From contig CAYTLW010000074.1 in the NCBI GenBank assembly GCA_964438735.1, positions 1-36,905 on the forward strand: a stretch of DNA of 36,905 nucleotides. Direction: 5' to 3'. Shown piece by piece: positions 8,122 to 16,526 of this stretch. This DNA is from CAYTLW01 sp964438735 (GTDB lineage: Bacteria > Myxococcota_A > UBA9042). Position numbers and translations under genes: made by a program. The notes below the pieces were generated by a model. It was not told where the DNA came from, did not search any database, and worked only from the letters and a program-made list of their open reading frames with translations. Each line of letters begins with the position of its first letter. Position 1 is the stretch's first letter.

Positions 8122-10110
8122 ATGATGTACAAAAGAGCCAAGCAAAGGCGCTGGCGAGGGGTCTCCCTGGCGGGTGTCTGCGCGCTGATGCTCGCGGTTG
8201 GATGCGGCGATGACGTATCCACCGAGGGCAGCGGCACCGGCGCGGATCAGGACGTCGGCAACAACACCACCGGTGATATCGACGAAGGGGACGTCAGCAG
8301 CACGCCTGACGTCACCGAGGCGGACACCGCCGCCGAAGCCGACGGCGGAGATGACGCCACTGGCGACGCCGACGACGCGACCGATGGCGGTGGCGCCGAT
8401 ACCCCCAAACCCCAGGACTGTCCGGGCGGCGTCGGCTGCCCGTGCGAGGGCAACAACGACTGCGATACGGCCGTATGTATCGACATGCCGGGCGGCAAGA
8501 AGTGCACCAGCCTGTGCACCGACGACTGCCCCGATGGATTCAGCTGCCAGGACGTCAATCCCGGCTCCGACCCCATCTTTGCCTGCGTGTTCAAGCACCT
8601 GACCCTGTGCACCCCGTGCATGAAAGATACGGACTGCAAGAACCAGGGTGTCGCTGCGCTCTGCCTGGACTACGGCGCAGAGGGCCGCTTCTGCGGCGGT
8701 GAATGCAGCTCTGCGGCAGACTGTCCTCAAGGGTATAGCTGCGTCGATGGCGAGGGCGTCGACGGCGCCAAAGCCAAGCAGTGTCGTCTGGACACGGGCG
8801 TCTGCCCCTGCTCGGATTGGGCCATCAAGAACGGCGCCAAGACCCTGTGCAGCCTCAAGAACGACCTGGGCACCTGCACCGCCGAGCGGACCTGCATCCC
8901 GGGCGGTCTGAGCACCTGCGACGCCAAGCCGGCGGTGGCCGAGGTGTGCAACGCGGCCGATGACGACTGCGACGGCATCACCGACAACCTGGCGCCGGAT
9001 TACACCTGCAGCAACAAGCTCTTCGCCGACCTGGGTTCCAAGGCCACCTGCACCGACGATGCCGGCTGCACCGAAAAGGGCGAAAAGTGCGACGCTGGTC
9101 TCTGCAAGCAGTTGGTGGGCGAGTGCTTCGGCAAACCCAGCTGCACCGTGGGCGGTCAGCTGGTCTGCAACGGCGCCAAGGAGCCCAAAGCCGAGCTCTG
9201 CAACGCCGATGACGACGACTGTGACGGCGCCACCGACGAGGACTTCGTCTGGAAGAGCCCCGACGACAAGGAGCTGGCCATCGGCGCCAGCTGCGGTCTC
9301 GGCGAATGCGGTGGCGGCAACGTGGTCTGCTCGGGCACCAAGAAGGCCGTGTGCGACTCCACCGGTCAGTCCAAGGACGAGACCTGCAACGACAAGGATG
9401 ACGACTGCAACGGCACCGTCGACGACGCCGAGAAGGTCTGCGATGACGGCGACGCCTGCACCGACGACGTCTGTGACGGCAAGGAGTCCAAGTGCACCAA
9501 TCCCGCCGCGGTGACTTGCGACGACAAGAACCAGTGCACCAAGGACAGCTGCGACGCCAAGACGGGCAAATGCGTCTTCGACGATATCAAGGGCGCCAGC
9601 TGCGATGATGGCAACGCCTGCACCGAGGGCGACCTCTGCGGCACGACCGACGGCAAACCCGCCTGCCAGTCGGGCGCCGACGCCAAGAAGTGCGACGACG
9701 GCAACCTGTGCACCGACGAGTCCTGCGCCCCCGACAAGGGCTGCATCAACCTGCCCAACGTCGCCACCCAGACCTGCTACACGGGCGACGCCAAGACCAA
9801 GGGCGTCGGCGAGTGCAAGCCCGGCGCGCAATACTGCAAGGATGGCGTGCTCGGCGGCGCTTGCGTGGGCCAGTTCACGCCCAACAAGAATGAGATCTGC
9901 GACAAGCTCGACGACGACTGCAACGGCGTCATCGACAACGGCTGCCTGGCGACCACGGTGCGGGCGTCCTTCGCGTCGGCGTCAGGGCGACTCAAGGGCG
10001 CCAAGAACACCTTGCGGGCCAGGCTCGGTGGTGAATCCCAGGCCGGGGATGCCAAGGGTGGCAAACAGGAGCTGAAACTGGGCTTCCTGGCCTGGTTGAA
10101 GTCTTTGTAG
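8122..10110 (+). CDS. Cys-rich lipoprotein with MopE-type and CTDC-type repeats
   Basis: The 662-residue product has a basic N-terminus, a hydrophobic stretch and a lipobox-like LAVGC (Cys28), then an acidic, Gly/Thr-rich linker to ~residue 95. The body is Cys/Asp-rich. Four MopE-type motifs (e.g. CNAADDDCDG, CDKLDDDCNG) sit near residues 273, 358, 420 and 591. Between them are CDDG..CT.D.C repeats of the Dictyostelium CTDC type. Such motifs are known or suspected to bind metal (MopE binds copper), but the role here is unknown. Residues ~95-270 match the N-terminal part of the giant lipoprotein at 28975 (CxCSxWAI... and CTAER.C in both). The last ~50 residues are basic and Cys-free, unlike the rest. 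AAGAGAGG at 8107-8114 lies seven bases before the ATG; a second ATG follows directly. It lies 45 bases after the fibre gene, so probably the same operon. Confidence 0.85.
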   Translation: MMYKRAKQRRWRGVSLAGVCALMLAVGCGDDVSTEGSGTGADQDVGNNTTGDIDEGDVSSTPDVTEADTAAEADGGDDATGDADDATDGGGADTPKPQDCPGGVGCPCEGNNDCDTAVCIDMPGGKKCTSLCTDDCPDGFSCQDVNPGSDPIFACVFKHLTLCTPCMKDTDCKNQGVAALCLDYGAEGRFCGGECSSAADCPQGYSCVDGEGVDGAKAKQCRLDTGVCPCSDWAIKNGAKTLCSLKNDLGTCTAERTCIPGGLSTCDAKPAVAEVCNAADDDCDGITDNLAPDYTCSNKLFADLGSKATCTDDAGCTEKGEKCDAGLCKQLVGECFGKPSCTVGGQLVCNGAKEPKAELCNADDDDCDGATDEDFVWKSPDDKELAIGASCGLGECGGGNVVCSGTKKAVCDSTGQSKDETCNDKDDDCNGTVDDAEKVCDDGDACTDDVCDGKESKCTNPAAVTCDDKNQCTKDSCDAKTGKCVFDDIKGASCDDGNACTEGDLCGTTDGKPACQSGADAKKCDDGNLCTDESCAPDKGCINLPNVATQTCYTGDAKTKGVGECKPGAQYCKDGVLGGACVGQFTPNKNEICDKLDDDCNGVIDNGCLATTVRASFASASGRLKGAKNTLRARLGGESQAGDAKGGKQELKLGFLAWLKSL

Positions 10111-10121
10111 TCGTCTAATGG

Positions 10122-12854
10122 TCAGGGCAAGGGTATCTGCACCGGCTGGTAACGAACGCCGGCTCCCGTGCCATGGATCGCTTCGAACGAGGTCCCCCAG
10201 CACCAGAGTTTGCCGGCGGACTCCAGTGCGCAGTAGCCGTTGTCGAAGACGTTGAGTTCGACCGGCTTGTCGAAGGTATGGACCTTGACCACCTCCTTGC
10301 CCCAGCAGAACACGTCGTTGCCGACCACGGCGCAGTTGGCCGGTTGATTGGGGGAAGGACCGGAGGCGATGGCGGTGGCCTTGGTGAGGCCCGGGATCTT
10401 CACCGGCGTCGCCGAGATGCCCGCCTGGGGGACCTTCTTGTTGCAGTCGGTCGAGCCGAGGCACCAGCAGTAGACCTCGCCCGTGCCTTTCTTGATGGCG
10501 CAGGTCTGGTAGAAGCCGCCGTCGATGGCCTGCCATGTGTGGCCCCCGGGCGTGGCGCTGGCAGAGGCGCCATACGCCTTGCCCCAGCAATAGGATTTGC
10601 CGCTGGCGAGCGCGCAGGTGTGGGTGTGGCCGCCGGCGAGATCGTCGGCGAGCCCGCCGGGCAGACCCTGGACCGGAGTGGGTCCCAGGCTGGCTGCCGC
10701 GGTCTTGCCGTTGCCGAGCATGCCGTCGTTCTGCGAACCGAAGCAGAAGACCTTGCCATCAGCGGCGATGTAGCAGGTGTGGAAGATGGAGGTGTGGACC
10801 GCCTTGGCTCCCTTTGAGTTGGCCAGCAGCGTCGCCTGGCCGACCTTGCCGTAGGGCGCCTTGCCGGTCACCTTGCCGTATTCGTTGTCACCCCAGCAGT
10901 ACAGGCCGTCGCTGGTGATCGCGCAGCCGCTGCGATAGGCGATGCTGCCCTTGCTGGCGGTGAACGAGCCGGGCAGCTTCTGGGCCGTCCAGAGGTTGGC
11001 CTTCGATGGCCACGCGCTCAGACCGAACTGCTCGTTGCTGCCCCAGGTCCAAACCTTGCCGTCGCTGTCGATGGCGCAGCCCATGACACCGTAGGCGTCG
11101 CACAGGCTGATGTAGGGCTGCGCGTGGGCGCGCGGCACGGTCGGGTCGGACGCGGCCACACCCTGGCACAGGCGACCGCTGCCCATGCGCCCCCAGCAGA
11201 AGACCGAGTGGTCGGCCTTCATGGCGCAGCCGACCCGGAAGTGGCTGTCCACGCCGATCAGGTTGCTCAGCCCCTTGACGGCCGCCGGCTCGAGCTGGTG
11301 GCCCAGGGCGCCGTTGCCCACCTCGCCGAAGAGGTTGCTGCCCCAGCAGCGTGCCGTGTCATCGTCGAGCAAGGCGCAGGTGTTGCTGAAGCCGCATGAC
11401 AAGGACCTGGCGCCGGTGAGCCCCTTGACCGGCGTGGGCACGTACCTGTGCGTCTCGGTGCCGTCACCGAGCACGCCCGCTCCGTTATGGCCCCAGCACC
11501 TGGCGCTGCCGTCCGCCATGCGCGCGCAGACATGGTTGCTGTTGCCACAGAGGCCAGCGACCTGACCTGTCAGCGTGTTGACGGGGCTTTCCGACGGCGC
11601 GCTGTCGTCCTTGGCGCCGGATCCCAACAGTCCGAGCTTGTTGGCCGCGCCCCAGCAGTGCAGGGCACCGGCGGCGTCCAGGCCGCAGTAGTTCTTGAAG
11701 CCGACCGCGGCCTGGCGGTACGACTTGGTGGTGACGACGACCTTGGGCTGGTAGGCGCCCGACCCTTGGACCGGCCACTCCCATGCCTTGCCGGCGCCGT
11801 CGACGGCGATGAAGGCCTGCCTGCTGCTCTCCAACCACTGCACGGCGGCCAGGTCCGGCATGACCTGGAAGCCCTTGTCGTCGGCCCGGTCGCAATACAC
11901 TTTGCCGTTGACGCCGACCGCGCAGCGATGTCCTGCGAACGCGCTTCGCATGGCGACCGCGTAGGGCAGATCGACATCACGCCAGGGGGCCACATTTCGC
12001 GGTGCACCGACCTGGGTCGGCACGCCCTTGCAGCCCGAACACATGCCCCAGTGAAGCACGCGCCCCAGGGGGTCGATGTAGCTGACCGTGCTCTCGCCCA
12101 CATCGAGCCGATGACTCAGCGCGTCGACCTTGCACTTACCCTGACCGCACTGTCCGCCGAAGCAGGGCGCGCCATCCGCCTTGGTCGTCTTGCTGCAGGC
12201 TCCAGTCGCAGCGTCACAGCTGTCGAGGGTGCAGCCGTCGCCATCCTCGCACTTGGCCAGGGCACCGGTGCAGGCGCCCTCGTGACAGACCGTCAGCACC
12301 GTGCACGGGTCGCCATCGGAACAGGCGAGGCCGTCCTTGACGGCGGTCGTCTTGCACTTGCCGTCGGCCGGATCGCAGGCCGGCGCCACGCAGGCCGCGC
12401 CGTCGCCGGGTGGACATTGCACGACCGACGCGGGGTTGGGCTGGCAGGCCGGCGGATTCGTCGTCTGGTTGCAGTAGAGCACTCCGTTGCACGGATTGCC
12501 GTCGTCGAGGTCTTCGCACTTGGCACCCGCCGCGCACAGGCAGCGATTGCCCTCAACGGTGCATGTGCCGGCCTTGCATTGCTCGCTGGTACAGGGCGAG
12601 AGGTCGATGTCGCAGGGCGTCGCGTCGGCGACGACCGCTGGCTTGCATTTGCCGTCGGCCGGGTCGCACGTGACCGGCGCGCAGGGGTTATCGCCGGCCG
12701 CGCAGGTGACCGTGGTGGCCGGATTCAACAGGCATTTGCCGCTCTTCTTCTCGCAGTAGAGGGTGCCGTTGCAGCTGTCGCCATCTTCGAACTTGGCGCA
12801 GTCGGCGTCCGACTGGCAGTCGCACAGGGTCGGGCCGGCGGCGCAGCTCCCCCC
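10122..12854 (-). CDS. C-terminal part of frameshifted Cys-repeat/RCC1-like lipoprotein (14 blades)
   Basis: This is the downstream part of the gene that starts at 14131; the frame changes by one base in the G run at 12854-12849. The frame is open upstream to 13022, but that extra stretch is out-of-frame, non-homologous sequence. In-frame content begins SCAAG..., finishing Cys repeat 4, then repeats 5 and 6 and a short linker. From ~12120 to the end come RCC1-like blades. I count 14, most with a Cys pair in the form C.....G...CWG..., which suggests two 7-bladed propellers. RCC1-type propellers usually bind proteins or other ligands; the secreted, disulfide-rich form is common in large myxobacterial-type surface proteins, but no ligand is known. 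The stop lies 11 bases from the stop of the convergent lipoprotein gene. Confidence 0.75.
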   Translation of the reverse strand, partial: GGSCAAGPTLCDCQSDADCAKFEDGDSCNGTLYCEKKSGKCLLNPATTVTCAAGDNPCAPVTCDPADGKCKPAVVADATPCDIDLSPCTSEQCKAGTCTVEGNRCLCAAGAKCEDLDDGNPCNGVLYCNQTTNPPACQPNPASVVQCPPGDGAACVAPACDPADGKCKTTAVKDGLACSDGDPCTVLTVCHEGACTGALAKCEDGDGCTLDSCDAATGACSKTTKADGAPCFGGQCGQGKCKVDALSHRLDVGESTVSYIDPLGRVLHWGMCSGCKGVPTQVGAPRNVAPWRDVDLPYAVAMRSAFAGHRCAVGVNGKVYCDRADDKGFQVMPDLAAVQWLESSRQAFIAVDGAGKAWEWPVQGSGAYQPKVVVTTKSYRQAAVGFKNYCGLDAAGALHCWGAANKLGLLGSGAKDDSAPSESPVNTLTGQVAGLCGNSNHVCARMADGSARCWGHNGAGVLGDGTETHRYVPTPVKGLTGARSLSCGFSNTCALLDDDTARCWGSNLFGEVGNGALGHQLEPAAVKGLSNLIGVDSHFRVGCAMKADHSVFCWGRMGSGRLCQGVAASDPTVPRAHAQPYISLCDAYGVMGCAIDSDGKVWTWGSNEQFGLSAWPSKANLWTAQKLPGSFTASKGSIAYRSGCAITSDGLYCWGDNEYGKVTGKAPYGKVGQATLLANSKGAKAVHTSIFHTCYIAADGKVFCFGSQNDGMLGNGKTAAASLGPTPVQGLPGGLADDLAGGHTHTCALASGKSYCWGKAYGASASATPGGHTWQAIDGGFYQTCAIKKGTGEVYCWCLGSTDCNKKVPQAGISATPVKIPGLTKATAIASGPSPNQPANCAVVGNDVFCWGKEVVKVHTFDKPVELNVFDNGYCALESAGKLWCWGTSFEAIHGTGAGVRYQPVQIPLP

Positions 12855-14131
12855 TGGCAGGTGTCGTCGCCGGTGCACCAGGTGCCATCGGACTCGCAGA
12901 GCGTCCCGTCCTTTGTGGGCGTCAGCAGGCATTTGCCGCTCGCCGGATGACACTGCGCTCGCAGACAGGCCGTATCGTTGGCCGGGCTGCAGACGACGGC
13001 CGTCGCGGGGTTGAGCTTGCACGTGCCGCTGGCGACGTCACAGTACAGGCTGCCCAGGCAGAAGTCCTTCGAGGGCTGGTCCGCGCAGTCGGCATGTTTG
13101 CTGCAGGTACATGTGGACTGGGAGCCGACGCACTCGCCGTCTTTGCAGGCGGACGCCGCCGTGCACGCCGAACCGTCGTCGCAAATCTCACCATCCACGG
13201 TGAACTTCATGGCGCATTCGCCGGTCTTGGGGTTGCAGATGGCGGTTCGACAGGCCCCGTTATCGACCGAGGGGCAGTTCACCATCGAGGCCGGGTTCGG
13301 CCGACACTTTCCGCTGGTGAGGTTGCAGTACAAGGTGCCGTTGCAGACGTCGCCATCTTCGAACACGGCGCAGTCGCCGTCGGCCTTGCAGTCGCAGACG
13401 TCGCCGCTGGCCCCAGTCGTGCACACGCCATCTTTGCAGCTGTCCTTGGTGCAGCCCAGACCGTCGGCGTCGCATGTCTGGCCATCGGCCGCCGGTTGGC
13501 CGCCGCATTTGCCTGTCTTGGAATCGCAGGCCGTCACGGTGCAGGGGCCATCGGCGAAGTCGCCGCATGTCACCACCGTGCCCGGATTCACCTGGCAGGT
13601 GTACGACCCCTTGTCGCAGTAGTAGCTGCCATTGCAGACGTCCTCGTCGTCGAAGGCGACACAATCCGAGTCGCTCTTGCAGGCGCACTTGGCGGTGCCC
13701 ACACAGGTACCGGCCTCGCAGGTGTCGTCGCCCGTGCAGACGTCGCCATCGTCGCAGCTGCCGCCGTCCGCTGTTGGGTTGGCGCTGCACTTGCCGTCGG
13801 CGGGGTCGCATCGCATCTCCTGGCAGGGCACCTCGCTCGTCTTGCAGGTGACAATGGAGGCGGGATTCACCTTGCACACACCCGTAGCCACGGCGCAGTA
13901 CAGATTGCCGTTGCAGGGGTCGCCATCTTCGAACTTCAGGCAGTCCGCGTTGGCCTGGCAGACGCAGGTTTCCAGCGCTGTACAACCCTCGTGTGCGTCG
14001 TCAGCAGCGTCCGAAGGCGTCGAATCGGGCGGTGGCCCACCGGGACCAGTCGACTTGGGACCACAAGCGCACGCCAGCGTGAGCAACAGGATGGATATGA
14101 GGGGCCTGAACCGTTGGAGCCGAATGTTCAC
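12725..14131 (-). CDS. N-terminal part of frameshifted Cys-repeat/RCC1-like lipoprotein
   Basis: This is the upstream part of the same gene. The GTG at 14131 is preferred over the longer open frame (to 14254) because it puts a short basic start and hydrophobic segment first (ISILLLTLAC, Cys21), like a lipoprotein signal with an imperfect lipobox, and AGG lies just upstream. After a Pro/Gly/Asp linker come ~90-residue repeats with the order DC..FEDGD.CNG..YC, then C.VNPA..V.C, then C.P..GKC, then CDDG..CT.D.C. Repeats 1-3 and most of 4 are in this frame. After CTGDDTCQGG (~12850) the product loses all similarity and runs to a stop at 12725, while the repeat continues in the next frame. The joined gene (14131-10122 plus one base) is 4,011 nt, about 1,336 residues. 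Confidence 0.75.
   Translation of the reverse strand: MNIRLQRFRPLISILLLTLACACGPKSTGPGGPPPDSTPSDAADDAHEGCTALETCVCQANADCLKFEDGDPCNGNLYCAVATGVCKVNPASIVTCKTSEVPCQEMRCDPADGKCSANPTADGGSCDDGDVCTGDDTCEAGTCVGTAKCACKSDSDCVAFDDEDVCNGSYYCDKGSYTCQVNPGTVVTCGDFADGPCTVTACDSKTGKCGGQPAADGQTCDADGLGCTKDSCKDGVCTTGASGDVCDCKADGDCAVFEDGDVCNGTLYCNLTSGKCRPNPASMVNCPSVDNGACRTAICNPKTGECAMKFTVDGEICDDGSACTAASACKDGECVGSQSTCTCSKHADCADQPSKDFCLGSLYCDVASGTCKLNPATAVVCSPANDTACLRAQCHPASGKCLLTPTKDGTLCESDGTWCTGDDTCQGGAAPPARPCATASRTPTAPSSKMATAATAPSTARRRAANAC
12849..12854 (-). other. Frameshift site in a six-G run
   Basis: On the coding (minus) strand the run reads CCA-GGGGGG-AGC. A seventh G would give Cys-Gln-Gly-Gly-Ser-Cys and restore the ~90-residue repeat. 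The gene length without it (4,010 nt) is one short of a multiple of three. A homopolymer error in sequencing or assembly is the simplest explanation; a real mutation or phase-variable tract is possible. Confidence 0.8.
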
Positions 14132-14191
14132 GAGGGCCTGCTTTGGGGTTCTGGCGGTGGGCGGCAGACGGATATCAAGGATGTACACCTC

Positions 14192-14197
14192 TTTATA
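14192..14197 (-). promoter_or_regulatory. Candidate -10 element for the Cys-repeat/RCC1 gene
   Basis: The minus strand reads TATAAA here, inside a short AT-rich patch about 60 bases upstream of the GTG at 14131. I see no good -35 box at the usual distance. This is supported only by base composition and position. Confidence 0.22.
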
Positions 14198-14250
14198 TGG
14201 TGTTTGAAGCCGCTTTTCGGCGCCAGGGTGCGCCGCGCAGTCGCATGGAA

Positions 14251-14541
14251 TCACTGCTGGTCATGGCGGCTCACGCCGTCAGCCTGACCGGTCACGAAAC
14301 CGCCCTGACTGCGAGCGTAGAAGAAAGGGAAATGGTCGAGGGCGGTGGTGCCCATCGCCCATGTTGCGTAGCCGAAGCTGGCCCAAGTGCCGAAGTCCGC
14401 CCGATCCTGCGCCAGGTCTACCAGGCCAGACCCAGCGCCGGGATTCCCATGAGCTTGGTGCCCCACATGTATCGGGACGCCGGACACATCGCCCCACCCC
14501 CACGACCCCAACACGCCCTCCGCCCCCAGCCCGAAACTCAA
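14251..14541 (-). CDS. Possible small hypothetical ORF overlapping the livM stop
   Basis: A 96-residue frame starts with TTG overlapping the livM stop (TTGA). The ~400 bases between livM and the next minus-strand gene hold no other candidate. The product is Gly/Trp/aromatic-rich (e.g. FGYATWAMGTTALDHFPFFY) and matches no family I recognise. GC at third positions looks somewhat lower than in neighbouring genes. There is no clear ribosome-binding site. It may be a decayed or spurious frame. Confidence 0.22.
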   Translation of the reverse strand: MSFGLGAEGVLGSWGWGDVSGVPIHVGHQAHGNPGAGSGLVDLAQDRADFGTWASFGYATWAMGTTALDHFPFFYARSQGGFVTGQADGVSRHDQQ

Positions 14542-15629
14542 TACCTGAAGGGCCAGGCCGCAAAATACCGCTTCACCCGCAGCCAGATGCCCAACAACCC
14601 CAGCGGCTCGACCACCAGGAAGAAGCAGACCAGCACCGCAAACAACAGACTCGAACGCTGCGCCGAGCTCAGCTCACCGATCAACGGCAGGTTGCGACCA
14701 AACTGCTCCACCAATGGCGTCAGGAACGTGAACCCAATCGTGCCCGCGATGGCGCCGAACGTAGTACCCAACCCCCCAAACACGATGATGGCGATGTACT
14801 GCACGCTCATGTTCAGGTCGAAGGGCGGCTCGATGGTGATGTACTGCTGCTGCCAGGCGAACATGGCCCCGGCGATGCCGGCCAGGAAGCTGGACAGGCC
14901 GAAGGCGATGATCTTGGTCTTCGCCGGGTCGACGCCCAGCACGGCGGCCGCCAGGTCGTGATCCCGCACCGCCATCATGGCCCTGCCGGTGGCTGAGCGC
15001 TGCAGGTTCTTGCAGGCCATGGTCGACACCAGCGCGATGGCGCCGAAGAGGAACCAGAGCTTGCGCTCGAAGGTCAGCTCCAGCGGTCCCAGGTGCACGG
15101 TCTCGCTCATGCCACTCAGGCTCGAGGCGCCTGGTTCGGCGAACCAGAGGTGCATGGGCACGGCGATGCCGGAGACGCCGCCGGTCAGGTCCGAGAGCGA
15201 ATGTAAGACGTGGGCGACCAGGAAGAGCAGGCCCAGGGTGACGATGGCCAGGTAGAGGCCCTCCAGGCGCAGCGCGAAGGGACCGACCGCCAGGCCAACC
15301 GCAGCGGAGAGCAGCCCGGCGCAGGGCAGGGCGAGCCAGAAGGGCCAGCCGAGCTTCACGCCGAGCACGGCGACCGTGTAGGCGCCCACCGCCAGAAACG
15401 CGGCGTGGCCCAGGGAGATCTGGCCGCAGAAGCCGGTCAGGATCATCAGCGCCAGGGCGCCCACGGCGGTGACCATGGCCAGGTTGCCCACCGCCAGCCA
15501 GCGCCCGTTGGCGACAAAGGGGTAGGCAAGCAGCAGGATGGTCCACAGCACCAGGCCGAGTTTGTGCCAGCGGTCGGGCCACAGGCGGAGATCCTGGGCG
15601 TGACTGGTCACCAGCGGGCGGGTCGGCAT
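14538..15629 (-). CDS. livM: Branched-chain amino-acid-type ABC transporter permease LivM
   Basis: The 363-residue inner-membrane protein has multiple hydrophobic helices and the LivM signature GQISLGHAAFLAVGAY (~70-85). The later VLGVDPAKTKIIAFGLSSFLAG is the cytoplasmic loop that contacts the ATPases. The length is usual for the family. It would form the membrane channel together with LivH. Its ATG overlaps the livH stop as TGATG, and GGAGG lies about five bases upstream inside livH, so the two are probably translationally coupled. It is the last clear gene of the six-gene operon. The transported substrate cannot be read from sequence; with an acyl-CoA ligase in the operon, a carboxylic acid is as likely as an amino acid. 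Confidence 0.95.
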   Translation of the reverse strand: MPTRPLVTSHAQDLRLWPDRWHKLGLVLWTILLLAYPFVANGRWLAVGNLAMVTAVGALALMILTGFCGQISLGHAAFLAVGAYTVAVLGVKLGWPFWLALPCAGLLSAAVGLAVGPFALRLEGLYLAIVTLGLLFLVAHVLHSLSDLTGGVSGIAVPMHLWFAEPGASSLSGMSETVHLGPLELTFERKLWFLFGAIALVSTMACKNLQRSATGRAMMAVRDHDLAAAVLGVDPAKTKIIAFGLSSFLAGIAGAMFAWQQQYITIEPPFDLNMSVQYIAIIVFGGLGTTFGAIAGTIGFTFLTPLVEQFGRNLPLIGELSSAQRSSLLFAVLVCFFLVVEPLGLLGIWLRVKRYFAAWPFRY

Positions 15630-16525
15630 CAGATCCTCCGCACGGTGCGCACGCCGAAGAGGCCGTAGGGCCGCACGACGAGGAAGGCGATCATCACCAG
15701 GTAGGGGAAGACCGCGTGGAAGTTGTGGCCGAAGGCGCCCAGGTGTGGGTTGACGTAGCCCTGGGCGAGCACCTCCATCACGCCCAACAGCACGCCGGCG
15801 ACCACAGCGCCGCTGGCCGACTCCAGGCCGCCGACGATGACCGCGGGGAAGGCGCGCAGGGCGACGTAGCCCAGGTGGATGTCCACGGTGCGCGGGAACA
15901 TGCCAAGGAAGATGCCGCCGAGCGCGGCGAAGATGCCGGCCAGCAGCCAGGTGACGCTGAAGATGCGGCCCACAGGGATGCCCAGGGCCAGGGCCGTCTC
16001 CTGGTCGCTGGCGGCGGCGCGCATGGCCACGCCCAGGCGCGTGAAGCGGATGGCGACGAAGAAGGCGACCAGGGCGACGGTGCCGAAGGCGACGGCGGCG
16101 ATGGCGTTCCAGAGCACGCTGGCGCCGGCCACGTCGATGGCCGCGTCGGGCGCCCAGGGCGTGGGCATGCCGCGGGTATCGGTGCCCCAGGCCAGCAGCA
16201 TCAGGGTGCGCAGGATCACGCCGATGAAGATGGTGACCATGATGGTGACGAAGACCGGCCGACCGACCAGGGGGCGCAGGGCGATGCGTTCGACCAGGGC
16301 CGCCACCAGGCCCGTTGAGACCAGGGCGCCGAGCATGGCGAATCCCCAGGGCAGCCCGGCTTCGCTCAAACCCACCATGGCGAAGGCGCCGAAGGTGAGC
16401 AGCTCGCCCTGGGCGAAGTTGAACACCTGCGAGGCGCGATAGATGACCACAAATCCCACGGCCACCAGCGCGTAGACGGCGCCGAGGGCCAGTCCGGAGA
16501 GCAGCAGTTGCACAAATGTGGCCAC
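15629..16525 (-). CDS. livH: Branched-chain amino-acid-type ABC transporter permease LivH
   Basis: The 298-residue hydrophobic protein has the LivH hallmark YRASQVFNFAQGELLTFGAF (~30-49) and a late GGLESASGAVVAGVLLG segment typical of this permease. About eight membrane helices are expected. It would pair with LivM. The GTG start at 16525 lies one base after the stop of the upstream ligase gene, with GGAGG eight bases before it; the conserved N-terminus (MATFVQLLLSGLALGAVYAL) supports this start. Confidence 0.95.
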   Translation of the reverse strand: MATFVQLLLSGLALGAVYALVAVGFVVIYRASQVFNFAQGELLTFGAFAMVGLSEAGLPWGFAMLGALVSTGLVAALVERIALRPLVGRPVFVTIMVTIFIGVILRTLMLLAWGTDTRGMPTPWAPDAAIDVAGASVLWNAIAAVAFGTVALVAFFVAIRFTRLGVAMRAAASDQETALALGIPVGRIFSVTWLLAGIFAALGGIFLGMFPRTVDIHLGYVALRAFPAVIVGGLESASGAVVAGVLLGVMEVLAQGYVNPHLGAFGHNFHAVFPYLVMIAFLVVRPYGLFGVRTVRRI

Positions 16526-16526
16526 C

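Noticed and set aside
7045..9831. 928-residue minus-strand open frame across two plus-strand genes
   Set aside because: It crosses the boundary of two well-supported genes and is composed of Ala/Gly/Val repeats only.
14143..14961. Plus-strand frame over the livM 3' end and intergenic region
   Set aside because: Most of it is opposite livM, and the rest shows no start signal or domain.
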